The position numbers and the translations under genes are program-made. Below are positions 1-9,979 of a DNA stretch of 64,000 nucleotides, one piece after another. Origin of the DNA: Kentomonas sorsogonicus (Eukaryota; Euglenozoa; Kinetoplastea; Trypanosomatida; Trypanosomatidae); assembly GCA_030347455.1 (NCBI GenBank), contig JAQOSZ010000009.1:62001-126000 (forward strand). The letters are read 5' to 3'. Every line of letters begins with the position of its first letter. The first letter of the stretch is position 1. The notes under the pieces were generated by a model. That model saw nothing but the letters and a program-made list of their open reading frames with translations, was not told the origin of the DNA and made no database searches.

Positions 1-740
1 CTCCTCCCAGGTTAGCGCAGCTGATGGAGCGCGCTCCACCACCGCTGCCGCCTTGGTCTTCACCGCCTCGCTTAAAGGGCCAGAGTTAGACAGTCGATAA
101 AGGGCGAGGGCAGCCGTCTCTAGGACGTCAGCCGAACAAGATCGGACTCGTTGCGGTGCTGGTCGAACACCTGGCGCAGCGCACGCAGCAGTGCAGTAAC
201 ACGGTGGCTGGAGCGGATCTGGCCGCCGCCGCGCGCCGCGAATAACTCCCGCGCGTTGTGCCGCGTCTGCTTGAAGAGCGTCTCCTTTAGTGCTGGCGGG
301 ATGCTGGTGCGGTGCACGTTCAGTGATACCAACCGCACGTTGGATTTGACGCATTGATACAGGCACATGCCGCCCAACCACGACACGAACTGATTGTTAC
401 TCGCGTCGATGCTCGCCAGCGTCTCGTGCGCCGCAGCCATTTCGGCTATTTTCAAAACCAAGTTGTTGTCAAGGTAGCTGTCAGCCACACACAGCTCCCT
501 CAGACACGGAAGATGGCGACACAACTCGATGATCACCAGCATTCCGGTCGAGCCCGCGTACATGCGCGACACGTCCAGGCACGTCACGTCGTTCACGCTA
601 TTACCCGCAGTCAACAAAAATTTCTCCATGGCGCTGTTCGGCTTGTACTGTCTCTGCAAGCAGAGCGCGCGATAGAGAGCCAACGGGGTACGCTCGGTAA
701 GCGCCTGTGCCTCGACTGATGCAGGCACTGTAGTTTCCAT
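1..740 (-). CDS. Leucine-rich-repeat-like protein, partial at left window edge, one frame break
   Basis: The ATG chosen is at 740 (METTVPASVE); the longer open frame upstream lacks a convincing start. Residues about 55-160 hold ribonuclease-inhibitor-like LRR segments (LRELCVADSYLDNN, LASIDASNNQF, LVSLNVHRTS), suggesting a scaffold or protein-interaction role. No enzyme motif is visible and the specific function is not recognised. The frame stops at 120-122, but the -1 frame stays open and coding-like from there to base 1 (reads ADVLETAALALYRLSNSG). Lengthening the two-base CC at 132-133 by one base would join the two, so I read the gene as continuing beyond the window. It is the last gene seen in the minus-strand block. 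Confidence 0.6.
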
Positions 741-1369
741 TGCAGCGATATGCGACACAAGGTTGATTTCAATGGTGTAAATCGATTGCCGTTCTTTTTG
801 TGCTAGTTCATTCTCGCTAGTTGCACAGAACATGTAGTCGAAGCATGGAGTAAGAGGAATATAGGTCGGAAGCGGAGAGGAGGGATGGAAAAGCCACGGA
901 TGCATTATACAAGTCACTTCCCAGGAGTCAGGTATGTGTTGAGTTAGCTCGAGCCAGCTGCTTCAACTACAAAAAGACGTATGGATTCCAGAGAAAAATC
1001 AGGAAAAGGCACAAAGAGCAGTGGCGCTGTGCACAAGAAGGTAGGAACCAGCTAGAATGCAATACGAATTGGCAACAGAAGAGTAAAAAAAAAACAAATA
1101 TGAAAAAAAAAAGTGTCATGTATAAAACCGATATCAAGGTTTAGTCAAAGGCGAAACAAGGTACAAAAAAAAAGGAGCGAAGAAGGAGCGAGTTGTAGCG
1201 CAGGTCCCCATTTAACCACTGAGCATCAGCTGTTGTTGATTTTAGCGCGTGTGTGTGGTGTGTGTGTGTTGTGTGCAGGCGCAGCTTTCTTCTCCACTAT
1301 TTCAGTGGTACAGGAAACACGAAGCTCACAACGTGGAGATCGGAGAGCAACCAAAAATAAAACGATCAG
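741..1369. other. Intergenic, minus block
   Basis: No gene is seen. In sense (minus) orientation this holds the 3' UTR of the PH-domain gene and the 5' UTR of the LRR gene. Plus-strand A runs near 1087 and 1105 are U tracts in the transcript and fit trans-splicing signals. A short GT-rich patch lies near 1249-1280. Confidence 0.5.
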
Positions 1370-4300
1370 TTAAGCTTGGCTGGAGGTGCTCCTCTCACGA
1401 AATGTGTGCTTGCTGGGAGTATGCTTGCTCTCCTTCTTCTTGGTCGTGCCAGGCAGGGCCTCGGGAAGCTCGAGAGTGATGGTGGGGCTAGCTCCATCGC
1501 CGCGGTTCTGCAGGCTTGCTCGCAGCACGCTGCGGCGCAGCACGGCAATGGCGCACTTGCGCTTCGCAAGTGTCTCGCAGCAACAAAATAAAGAAGAGCC
1601 GTCGTGGCATCGCACCATGAAGCTGTGCTTACCCGTAAGCGGCGGAGGGGGTTTGACGGGAAGGCTGTCGGTCACCACAATGTCCACGACGCCACTCGTG
1701 TCCCACCAGCACGAGTCGTCGGCCGCCGATGATGACGACGTTGCTGGTAACGCTACGGGCCTGTGGACGAGATGCCCGTACGCAAAGGACCAGAGCGTCG
1801 CTGCGAAAACGTCGTGCCCGCTGCGGCAACAGTACACCAGCACGTCCTGCAGCCCGAGCGACACCTCGTCAACGTGAGTGGGCGAAGACCGCACGCTGAG
1901 ACGCCTGCTGCGGGGGCTGTTGGTCGCGCTTCCACTAGCCCTGCTCCGAGGACTGCTGTCATCTCGTTTGTTGGGGCTGTTGAGCGATGCATCCCGCTTC
2001 GCACGCTTCTCGAATGCGCGGAACAGCTTCACCAGCTGCTGCGCGTGGGCAACCTGCTCAGGGCAGACCAGCACCTCCACCGGATTCGGCCCTGAGTGAG
2101 TTGGAAGATGATGCCGTTGCGCGCGTACTGGCGTGGGGCCGCGGTAGAAAGCATCGACTCCATCTTGCACCGCAGCACCTGCGAAAAGGAGAAGGAGAGT
2201 TCTGTGCGTGTCGAGTTGGGGTAGGAAAGCTGCAGCGTCGTGCCGTCCAGCACCGTCCAGCTGCGCCTCCACTTGCCATCAACGCTGGGACGGACAGAGC
2301 GGTGGACCCAGAAGCCGAAGCGCAGCTCGCGGGCTACCAGGCTCTTTCCCTTGGGAGCCCGCGATGTGTCATAGCAGCGCTCCAAGAATTCCCGCGCCCG
2401 CTCGACCGCAGCCAACAGAACCTCGCGGGGACAGCCTGGCTGCGCTTCAAGAGTAGCGAAGATGAGGTCGTAAAGGCCGGACTGCGATAACGGGCGTGTG
2501 ACGGCGGCAGCGGCGGTGGAGCCGTCGTTACCATCCGTGTCGCAAATGGCCCCAATAATCAGGCGAGCTGCGTCCGCGTCGGTCACCTCGACGCCCTCGA
2601 CCACAGTGGAGCCGAGGCAATCGAAGCAGTCGCGAAACTCTGGCTGATACAAGCTCTGATCCTGCCGCAGTTTCTGCCACTCGCTCAGCTCCTTGTTGGT
2701 AGCCGCGCGGGAAGACTCCTCATCGCTCAGCAGCGCGCACCACGCGTCGTCCTCCTCCGCCTCAATAGAAGAACGCTGAGAGAGCTCCTCGTTTTCAAGC
2801 GCATCCAGGTCAAGCATTAGCTGTCGTCTGGCCTCCTCGGCAATTCGTTCTGCTTCGAGACGAGCCCGCTCACACGTTGCAAGTTCCTCCTCTTCCTTTT
2901 GTTTCTGCAACTGTCGCTGCTGCTGTAGGTGGCGTTGCTGATCCGCCTCCTCCAGTGCTCTCTGCGCGGCCAATCGCTCCGCTTCCTCCGCCTCCCGGCG
3001 CTGGCGCTCCTCCAATTCGCGCCTCTTCCGCTCCATCTCCTCCTGTTTGCGCATCTGGAGCTCCTCCTCCTGTTTTCTCAGTCGCTCCTCCTCCTCCTGC
3101 CGTTCGCGCTCTTGGCGCATCGTTTCCTCTGCCTCCCGCTGGTGCCGGCGTTCCGCTTCCAAAGCCCGTCTCTTTTCCTCCTCTTCGTCCTCGTCTCTCC
3201 GCCTTTGCAGTTCTGCTTGGCGTTGCTGCTCCACGCGCTCGCGCTCCTCCAGATCTTGTTGCTGACGACGGTAGCGTTCGTGTGCTTCCTGCTCCAGTCG
3301 TTGCGCTTCTTTTCTTCGCTCTTCCTCCACCTCCGCCTCCGCCTCACGCTTGCGGCGCGCGCGCTCCTGCTCTAGTTTTTGCTGCTCGCGGTGCTCAGCG
3401 AGTTGACGCTCAATTGCCTCGCGCTGCGCTTGCAGAAGGGCCTGCTGCCGCTCCCGTTCCTCTGCCTCGCGCCGCAGGTGCTCCTCCGCCACACGACGAT
3501 TGCGCTCCTCGATCTCCCGCTGTCTCTGTGCCTCCTCCTCCTCCTCCGCGCGCCGCCGCTGCGCAGAGGCAGCGTCCTCCCTCTCTTTCTCGCTCTGCGT
3601 CGTATCGTTCGGTTCCGGTTTATCGAAGGTGACATCTCCAGTGGTGCCCTCGTCGGTCGTGTCTTTTTGGGCCTGCGGTCGTCGCGGAGGCATCGGAGGC
3701 TCCGGCCCGTACTTGCGCACGGCAACCCGGATGACCTCCTCCTCGCGGCCAGGATACTTCTCCAGCAGATGGTCAATCGCGGAGACGCGGTCGGGGCAAT
3801 AGTGGTTGTAGAGGTTCTCTAGGCGGTCGCGGTAGTACTGGTAGTCCTTCACAACCGCCTCGCCCTCCTCCGGTGCACTGCTGCTGCGCGTCTCCGCAGC
3901 CGGAGAGGCTGCACTGTCGGGGGCCGTGGCCACAGCAGGAGTTGCCGTAGGATGAGCGGCGGGACTTTGTGTAGCTGCCGCAGAATTGTCCGTTTCGGGA
4001 GTTTCACTCGGAACAGCGTCACGGCTGTCGCGCAACGCCGCTTCAGGCTGTGACGCAGTGGCAGACACCTCCGCAGCCGGTAGGTACTTCTTTCGAACAG
4101 CCTCCAGTAGCTCCTCCTCACGGCCCTTGTACACCTCTAAATGCTCCTGCAGCTTGTGCATCTTGGTTGGGGCGTACTGCTGGTAAATGCGAGTCATCTC
4201 GTCTCGCAACGACTGAACGCGGGAGGCTTCTGCCGTCGACTCTACCGCAGTGGGGGAACCACTTCCTGCGGATGTTGGGGCGGTGGTGTCGGCTCCTGCT

Positions 4301-4515
4301 TCTGTCGTCGCCGGCTCCACCCACGACGCCGTCCCGCCAGACGTGGGGGAAGTTGGAAGAGGACCTGTGTAGTTATACTTTTTTTTCAGTGCCTCAACCA
4401 CCTCTGCCTCCCGACCCCTGTACCGCTCTAGCAACGGGTCAGCCAGGTTCACATTGTTTGGATCGCACTCCCGGAGTATGTGCTCCACTTGGCGGCGATA
4501 AATCTGTTGACTCAT
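1370..4515 (-). CDS. PH-domain coiled-coil protein with three GREEE-type repeats; one frame break
   Basis: The start is the ATG at 4515 (MSQQIYRR), about 78 nt below a plausible splice acceptor. Three copies of a roughly 38-residue unit occupy the N-terminal third, each ending in a GRE(A/E)E core followed by KKY or RKY: near residues 10-47, 130-170 and 245-285. Such units recur in kinetoplastid proteins and have no assigned function that I know. Then come Pro/Thr/Ala-rich linkers, about 250 residues of Glu/Arg/Gln-rich coiled coil, and a PH domain (GKWRRSWTVLDG onward). The PH domain is split: one frame ends in LTQGR at about 2090 and the next continues as NPVEVLVCPEQ. Adding one base to the CCC at 2090-2092 rejoins them. 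The tail has a Ser-rich segment and possibly a second PH-like fold. Likely a membrane- or cytoskeleton-associated scaffold; this is inference. Confidence 0.75.
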
Positions 4516-5015
4516 CTTCTTTGTCGATTCGTGTATGGTAATCAATCTTGAGTAGAAAACGAAGATTAATGGAGAAAGCAAAGAAAAAAAATCTGAGAGT
4601 GAGTGGTTTACAAAAAAAAAAAAAAAATCTATTGACAAAGTAAGGTTCACTTCCTTGTGTGATTTCCCGTCTGCTTTATTATTATTACTATTATTACTAG
4701 TATCATTTCGCCATTATGCAAAAGCGGTAGGAGAGAGTCATGGAGAAATAGGTCAGGAGGGGTAGGGGAACTTTTCTCCTGTCAACGACGATCCTTCATA
4801 CTGGCGTCATCAAGGAAGAAAGTTCATATCAAGAACATAGGTCAAAGAAAAAAAAATATGCTTCGTTGATGGTTACACCACCGCACATCATACAATTACT
4901 GATAGCTAACACCAAAAAAAAAAAGTTTCGAATAGCAATAAGAAGATAAGAGAAAGACACGGTGAAAAAAAAAATATATAGCATAAGGAAAAGAAAGTAA
5001 AAGTGAATGATAAAA
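4516..5015. other. Intergenic, minus block
   Basis: No gene is seen. An A16 run at 4612-4627 (U16 in the transcript) is followed in sense direction by AG at about 4593. This is the best splice-acceptor candidate for the PH-domain gene. Confidence 0.5.
4593..4627 (-). promoter_or_regulatory. Candidate trans-splice acceptor of PH-domain gene
   Basis: On the minus strand a 16-base T run is followed by the first AG about 18 nt later, giving a predicted 5' UTR near 78 nt. This is the usual kinetoplastid layout of polypyrimidine tract, AG, short UTR and ATG. Confidence 0.45.
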
Positions 5016-5450
5016 TCAGTTCTTACGAAGCTTAAACATCCCAAGCTTCTTAATCTCCGCGATTTCTCTCTTGACATTGTTGCTCGTTCTTCTTTCCCAC
5101 AAGGTCTTGTGATCGGCAACGGAAACGTCCTCAAACGTCTCGGTCAATGCAGCAACAAAACTGCGGTACGTCTCGACGCGGCGCTCGCGAAGGCGTCTTC
5201 TGCACATCGACTCGTTCGTGACACTGTCCAGGTACTGCAGCTCGAGGCTCCCCGTGTGAAACGTCCCGACCGTGTACTCGCGTCCGGGCTGCACGATGCA
5301 GTGACGGTCCCTGTCGACGGCGCAGATCTGAAGCTTGCCGTCCGTCCTCTGGCTCACGAGACACGACTGCCTTCCAAACAGAGCCTTGGCGTCAATTCGG
5401 CCGTTTTCTGTCGGGAATGGCTGTGAGTTGATCAAAGTGAGTGAAGTCAT
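5016..5450 (-). CDS. Conserved-looking hypothetical protein, 144 aa
   Basis: An ATG at 5450 opens a 144-residue frame with coding-like composition and flanks much richer in A/T. The N-terminal half looks beta-rich (FGRQSCLVSQRTDG, LQICAVDRDRHCIVQPG) and the C-terminal half is basic and helical (RRRLRERRVETYRSFVAAL, then KREIAEIKKLGMFKLRKN). There is no signal peptide, membrane segment or catalytic motif. I do not recognise the family. The small size, basic tail and mixed fold would fit a subunit of a larger complex, but nothing in the sequence fixes this. Confidence 0.6.
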   Translation of the reverse strand: MTSLTLINSQPFPTENGRIDAKALFGRQSCLVSQRTDGKLQICAVDRDRHCIVQPGREYTVGTFHTGSLELQYLDSVTNESMCRRRLRERRVETYRSFVAALTETFEDVSVADHKTLWERRTSNNVKREIAEIKKLGMFKLRKN

Positions 5451-6021
5451 TGTTAAGCGTTCAAAGACATCGATTGGTTTATCATAGTTATCGTCTCAAT
5501 GTTTTACTCCGCTATTTCAACGTTGTACTGTCCTGCTTGTACTTGTCAGCCAAGAACAAAAAAAAAAAACGACGAGAAACGAGAAATAGAATGACAAGAG
5601 TATAGTGTGCAGGGATGAATGGTTGTGTTATGACAGCAAGTAGAGTATTTGGCTGTGGTAGGCATGCACAAATCATTTTATATTATGTATTTACTTATTT
5701 TCATTTTCCTGTTTGGTAGTCAATTGAATGATTGCAATGGAAAGATCAGAAGAAAAAAAGGATTGTTTTCTTCAAAAGCGTGCGGTTCTTTTTTTTTTTT
5801 TAAAGGATATGACTGACCTGTAAAACATATTGTCATTCCTATGGTGAAGGGAAAAAAAACACAGACAATAAGTCTGCTGATCTGTGATGAGAAAAGAAAG
5901 TCGTTGAGTCGCTGGACGGTCAGCGCACAACGCTGGAGACGATCGTGGAGTCGGGAGAGGCAATTGACCTCTTTTGTTTTGTTTTCGATTTGCTTTTTTT
6001 TTTTTATTGTTGTTGTTGTTT
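5451..6021. other. Intergenic, minus block
   Basis: No gene is seen. AT-rich, with A runs at about 5558-5569 and in the 5786-5801 area. A GTT-type repeat lies near 6008-6020, just past the stop of the next gene upstream. Confidence 0.4.
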
Positions 6022-8508
6022 TCATAAGCGTAGAGCCGTGTTCAGATCGTCAGGAATATCCACTTTTGCGTTGACAAGGTGAGCGACAAGATACGCCCTG
6101 TCCAGCGCGCTGGCGGGTTTCGGACCACTGCGGAGGAGGGAAATGGCGGTTGAGCAGACGCTGTTGACCAAAGTAGCCTTCTGCGTGCTGTCGTCGGCGA
6201 AAGCATGGTGGCGCAGTAGCGACGCGGCGGCTGACACCTGCTGTATGTTGGCACACCCCGCCAGTGCGTCCGGAAGACGAGCGCAAAGGAGAGAGAGGAC
6301 GCTTTGACGGAATTTGCTGTCAGGAATGCACGAGGCACTCAGGTCAACGAGGCGCACCAGCACCGGGCACGGCAGTGGAGTCGACTCGATAAAGCTCTTC
6401 CCGCTCTGCTGGTTGGGTGTGATCAGCAGCGAAAGAGCCTTTTGGAGTAGCGCCGGTGATTGACGTCGCTGCTCTAGAAGAGAACAGAGCAGCTCAAGAT
6501 GTCTGCCGTTAACGTGTTGGCCCTCCAACGCGAGGCGTCGGATGAACAGTTCCAGCACCGCGTTGTGTGTGACGCTGCCGCGGCTGGTGTGGAGCTGGCT
6601 GCCAGCGTTTTGAGTTTCCGATGAGATAAAGAAGAGAAGATCCGGCAGTGTGACCTTCGGGCCCCGACTTTCCAGCACCGCAACCAGCGCCGCCGCAAGG
6701 GGTGAGAGGGCCGCCTCGAGAGCCGGTGGATGGTTTTGCAGGATAGAGAGCAGCGAGAAGACGGCGCGGGTGTCCAGCGCGGCGCAGCGCTCCAGCAGCA
6801 GGGACTGGGCCTGTGACACCAAACGCAGCACGCGCGAGGAGTGCCTCGACAAGAGCCCAAAGCACACGGCGCCGACCGCCTCACTACACCCGGCAGTCGT
6901 GGTAATGACAGACCACTGGAAACTATGCGCTTCTGGGCCGTGGGAAAGGGTGCGATACAGAAGTGTCTCCACCTCGTCGTCAGCGTTCTCGGCCGCCGGC
7001 GTGCTGGCCGACTGCAGCGCGTCCGCGACGCACGCTCTCGTTTTGCTGGCCGCAGTCAGTACATCCGAGGACGCAAGCAAGGAGAAAGCGGCCGCGCCGT
7101 CGACTCCGTCCATCGACCCTTGCGCCGCGTGCTCCAAGACGGCGGCGACAGTGCCCCGCTGCAACTGCGCAAACGCCGTCCATGCGTCGTCCCCGGTGAT
7201 TGCAGCGGCTGCGGTCGACCGACGAGACAACTCCGCCTCCAACGAGGCAGCAAAAACAGGCAGAAGAGCAGCTATTTTCTTCAAAGATTCCGGCGCGGAT
7301 TCTGACACGCCCGCGCCGCCGGTCTCGCGAAGAGCAGTGCGCAAAAAACGCTCGAGAAGCGCACTTGCAGGGTTTCCGGCCCCGGAGTCCCACAGATGCG
7401 GGACGCGCTGAAGGGCCTGAACGATGCGCACCGCCTCCCCTGACGCAAGGCGCCGATGCGACAGCACGTCGAGAAGGAAGATGGTATCCTCCGGCAGCCC
7501 ACTTGCGCTGACTCCCTCTGTGCTGTTGTTCGCACCTGCAACGGCCTGTTCAGCGAGGAAAAGGAGCGAATCTGTTGGGAGGGTATGGGCGTTGGCCGTA
7601 ATCTGTGCCTCGAGCCGGCGTTGCTGCCTCTCTCGCTGGCTCCTTGCCGCATTGTCCACCAAAGGTTGAGAAGATTGCTGAGTACCCGCGTCGCTAGGAC
7701 GATTCCATCGCGCACCACCGCCTCCGCCGCCGGAGCTGCTCCCCGCATCTGACGCGCGCGACACCAGGGCGGCCAGTTCCACCTGCTCGCGCGGGCCCAT
7801 TTGGCCCGACACCAGCAGGGCCTGCGCGACGGCGCTCCGGGCAACGGCGTTCATGCCGGCGTAGAGCTGGGTGCAGCGGGTGCAAGTGGCGCACCACAGA
7901 ATGGCGTAGCGGGAGCACAGGCGCAGGGTGGCGAGGCACCAGAGCAGCTGCGCCGTGTCACTCGCACTCAGCGACGTCAGCTGCTGCTGCAGAGGCATCA
8001 CGAGGTCCTCCTCAAAGTCCGGTGGTTGCCAAATCGGCATCTGCGCTCCCGACTGCGCGGGGCTGCACGAGGCCACCGAGTGCAGGGCGCCGAGGAGGTG
8101 CCGCGGCGTCCACAGCTGAAAGGTGGCGACGCCTGTCCGGCCGTCCATCGCCCGCAGCAGCCCCGCGCGCGCCGCAGGGTCGCAATGGTGGCGGCTCTTG
8201 TGAAGGAAGTAGAACAAGTGCTTGAGCGACTTGGGCGGCACCTCCGCGTGCGCCGGCAGCGCAGCCACAGCAGTGGAGAGACACTGGGAAGTAGCGGACA
8301 GGGCCTGAGAGAGCGACGCGTTACCGTGGCGGTCATGAGCCAGCTCAAGCAACTGGAGCAACGAACAGCAGAGGGAGCTGCTCCGCTCCACCACCAGCCG
8401 CGGCAATTCACCGTTGGGAGGGAGGTCACTGACCCTCTGTGACAAATCGGAGAAGACCACCGCGGCACGTCTTGCAAGAAGCTGAAGATTGTTGCTGGAT
8501 CGATTCAT
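6022..8508 (-). CDS. Hypothetical alpha-helical protein, 828 aa, possibly mitochondrial
   Basis: An ATG at 8508 gives MNRSSNNLQLLARRAAVVF, an Arg/Ser-rich, acid-free N-terminus resembling a mitochondrial presequence. The rest is almost entirely Leu/Ala-rich helices in short repeating hairpins (for example LFLAEQAVAGA, IVQALQRVP, LYRTLSHG), compatible with a HEAT- or PPR-like solenoid or the helical repeats of FAST-kinase-type organellar RNA proteins. I see no diagnostic PPR consensus or RAP domain. A low-complexity stretch of Gly and Ser lies near residues 250-265. The frame is intact. Helical-repeat, putatively mitochondrial is as far as the sequence supports; an organellar RNA role is only a guess. 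Confidence 0.65.
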   Translation of the reverse strand: MNRSSNNLQLLARRAAVVFSDLSQRVSDLPPNGELPRLVVERSSSLCCSLLQLLELAHDRHGNASLSQALSATSQCLSTAVAALPAHAEVPPKSLKHLFYFLHKSRHHCDPAARAGLLRAMDGRTGVATFQLWTPRHLLGALHSVASCSPAQSGAQMPIWQPPDFEEDLVMPLQQQLTSLSASDTAQLLWCLATLRLCSRYAILWCATCTRCTQLYAGMNAVARSAVAQALLVSGQMGPREQVELAALVSRASDAGSSSGGGGGGARWNRPSDAGTQQSSQPLVDNAARSQRERQQRRLEAQITANAHTLPTDSLLFLAEQAVAGANNSTEGVSASGLPEDTIFLLDVLSHRRLASGEAVRIVQALQRVPHLWDSGAGNPASALLERFLRTALRETGGAGVSESAPESLKKIAALLPVFAASLEAELSRRSTAAAAITGDDAWTAFAQLQRGTVAAVLEHAAQGSMDGVDGAAAFSLLASSDVLTAASKTRACVADALQSASTPAAENADDEVETLLYRTLSHGPEAHSFQWSVITTTAGCSEAVGAVCFGLLSRHSSRVLRLVSQAQSLLLERCAALDTRAVFSLLSILQNHPPALEAALSPLAAALVAVLESRGPKVTLPDLLFFISSETQNAGSQLHTSRGSVTHNAVLELFIRRLALEGQHVNGRHLELLCSLLEQRRQSPALLQKALSLLITPNQQSGKSFIESTPLPCPVLVRLVDLSASCIPDSKFRQSVLSLLCARLPDALAGCANIQQVSAAASLLRHHAFADDSTQKATLVNSVCSTAISLLRSGPKPASALDRAYLVAHLVNAKVDIPDDLNTALRL

Positions 8509-9820
8509 GCAGGGAGACAGGGAGTGAAGTGAAGCCTCTCAGTTTCAAGAAAAAAAAACTGAGTGTAATGAACGGTTTTTTTTCTCGAGTTCCGATGATA
8601 ATACTGATATTTCTAATAAGGTAACTTAACTTGTTCTTGTTATTGAAGATGTGGATGTGGATGTGTGTTGTTCTTTTTTATGTATTTTTGTACCATGTGA
8701 CGCTCCTAAATTAAGATGTGTGGAATCGGTGATGCCAGTAAGATAGGATTGGGGGAGGAGGGACGGCAGCATTGGGTGCGAGCTGGAAAGAAACCAATCG
8801 TCCTAGTAGCGCGCGTCACCAGCTAACATATGCAGGGCAGCGCATTCTCGCGGGGCGCTCGTCCGCTGAAGCTGTAATTGAACAAGATCACAAAAAAAAA
8901 AAAAAAAACATGTGAAGCGATGAGAAGGCGAGGCGACTGCAGTACAACGAAGCGGCATGGCAGCAAGAATGGGATGAGTTCAAGCGTGGTGGAGAGCATC
9001 TGGGCGGTCTGGGAAATATGTGAAAAACAGGGAGGAAAAGAAGAAAAGCGCAGGAAACAACGTCTTTTGTGCATGGTGGTCCCTACTGATAAAGTCATGA
9101 CCACATGAGCAGTGTGAGGATTGAACACCATAAAATGAAAAAGAATCTGAAAGAAGGTCAATAGTTTCTATGAGAAATGCGGGTTGAAAACTCGAAACCG
9201 CCAAGAACACGCGAAGGCACACGTCAGCGCTGGCACTGTCCTCCCCTGTGTTGCGAGCTCTGAAAAAAAAGAAGGGAGGAGATGAAAAGCGCACGTTGCG
9301 CGAGGAGAATGGGAACAAAAAAAAAAAGAAAGATGTTGCAAGACAGTAGCAAGACGAAACAATGTTTCATGTGCAACTGACTTGATCACAGTCCTTGTGA
9401 GGAAACTGAAAAGAAAGGACGAGAAAAATGCAAGTGTGATAAAAAAAAAAAAGGTGAAAGATATGAGAAAGCGTATCATTAACGGTGAGAGCGAAGAAAA
9501 TAGCAAGCTACCGAAACAGTGCTGGTAAAGCATATATATGTCTTTCAAGTGAGGGAGCGCTTGACACTCACTTTTTTCTGTTGTTGTTGCACGTTAAAGT
9601 TGAAATAGAGAGAATAGTAAAGAAAAATTTGGCGCGAGGTGAATGAAGTGGAAAACTGCGACTTTATTCCGAAGAAAAGAAGAAAAGGGTAGAAATTTAA
9701 AGAGAAAAGAGGAGAGGGTAACCAGAATGTGGCACTCTGGCGAGTGAATTCGGGAAAAAAAAAGTACAAGGAGATAAAAGGAAGAAGTGTGCGGCGAAGA
9801 GTAACACGAACTGTTATCTC

Positions 9821-9895
<75 letters not shown>

Positions 9896-9979
9896 TCTTT
9901 TTCTTTTCGTCTGTCACTGTTTCTATTTCGCTATTGCCTACAGTCGAGAGCTCGGGAGAGGCGAAAGTGTTGGGAGACG
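8509..9979. other. Intergenic, minus block (1.5 kb)
   Basis: No credible gene. AT-rich with many A runs, plus a long plus-strand (CT)n microsatellite at its right end. In sense direction it is the 3' UTR of the kelch gene followed by the 5' UTR of the 828-aa gene. Confidence 0.5.
9825..9888. repeat. (CT)n microsatellite, about 32 units
   Basis: A near-perfect CT repeat continuing into degenerate T/C sequence to about 9910. It lies about 90 bp downstream of the kelch stop codon, so the transcript there is (GA)n, the opposite of the pyrimidine bias seen elsewhere in this block. Confidence 0.95.

Noticed and set aside
2029-2272. Programmed ribosomal frameshifting as the cause of the split PH domain
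   Set aside because: No slippery heptamer or pseudoknot is evident, and six other genes show similar breaks.
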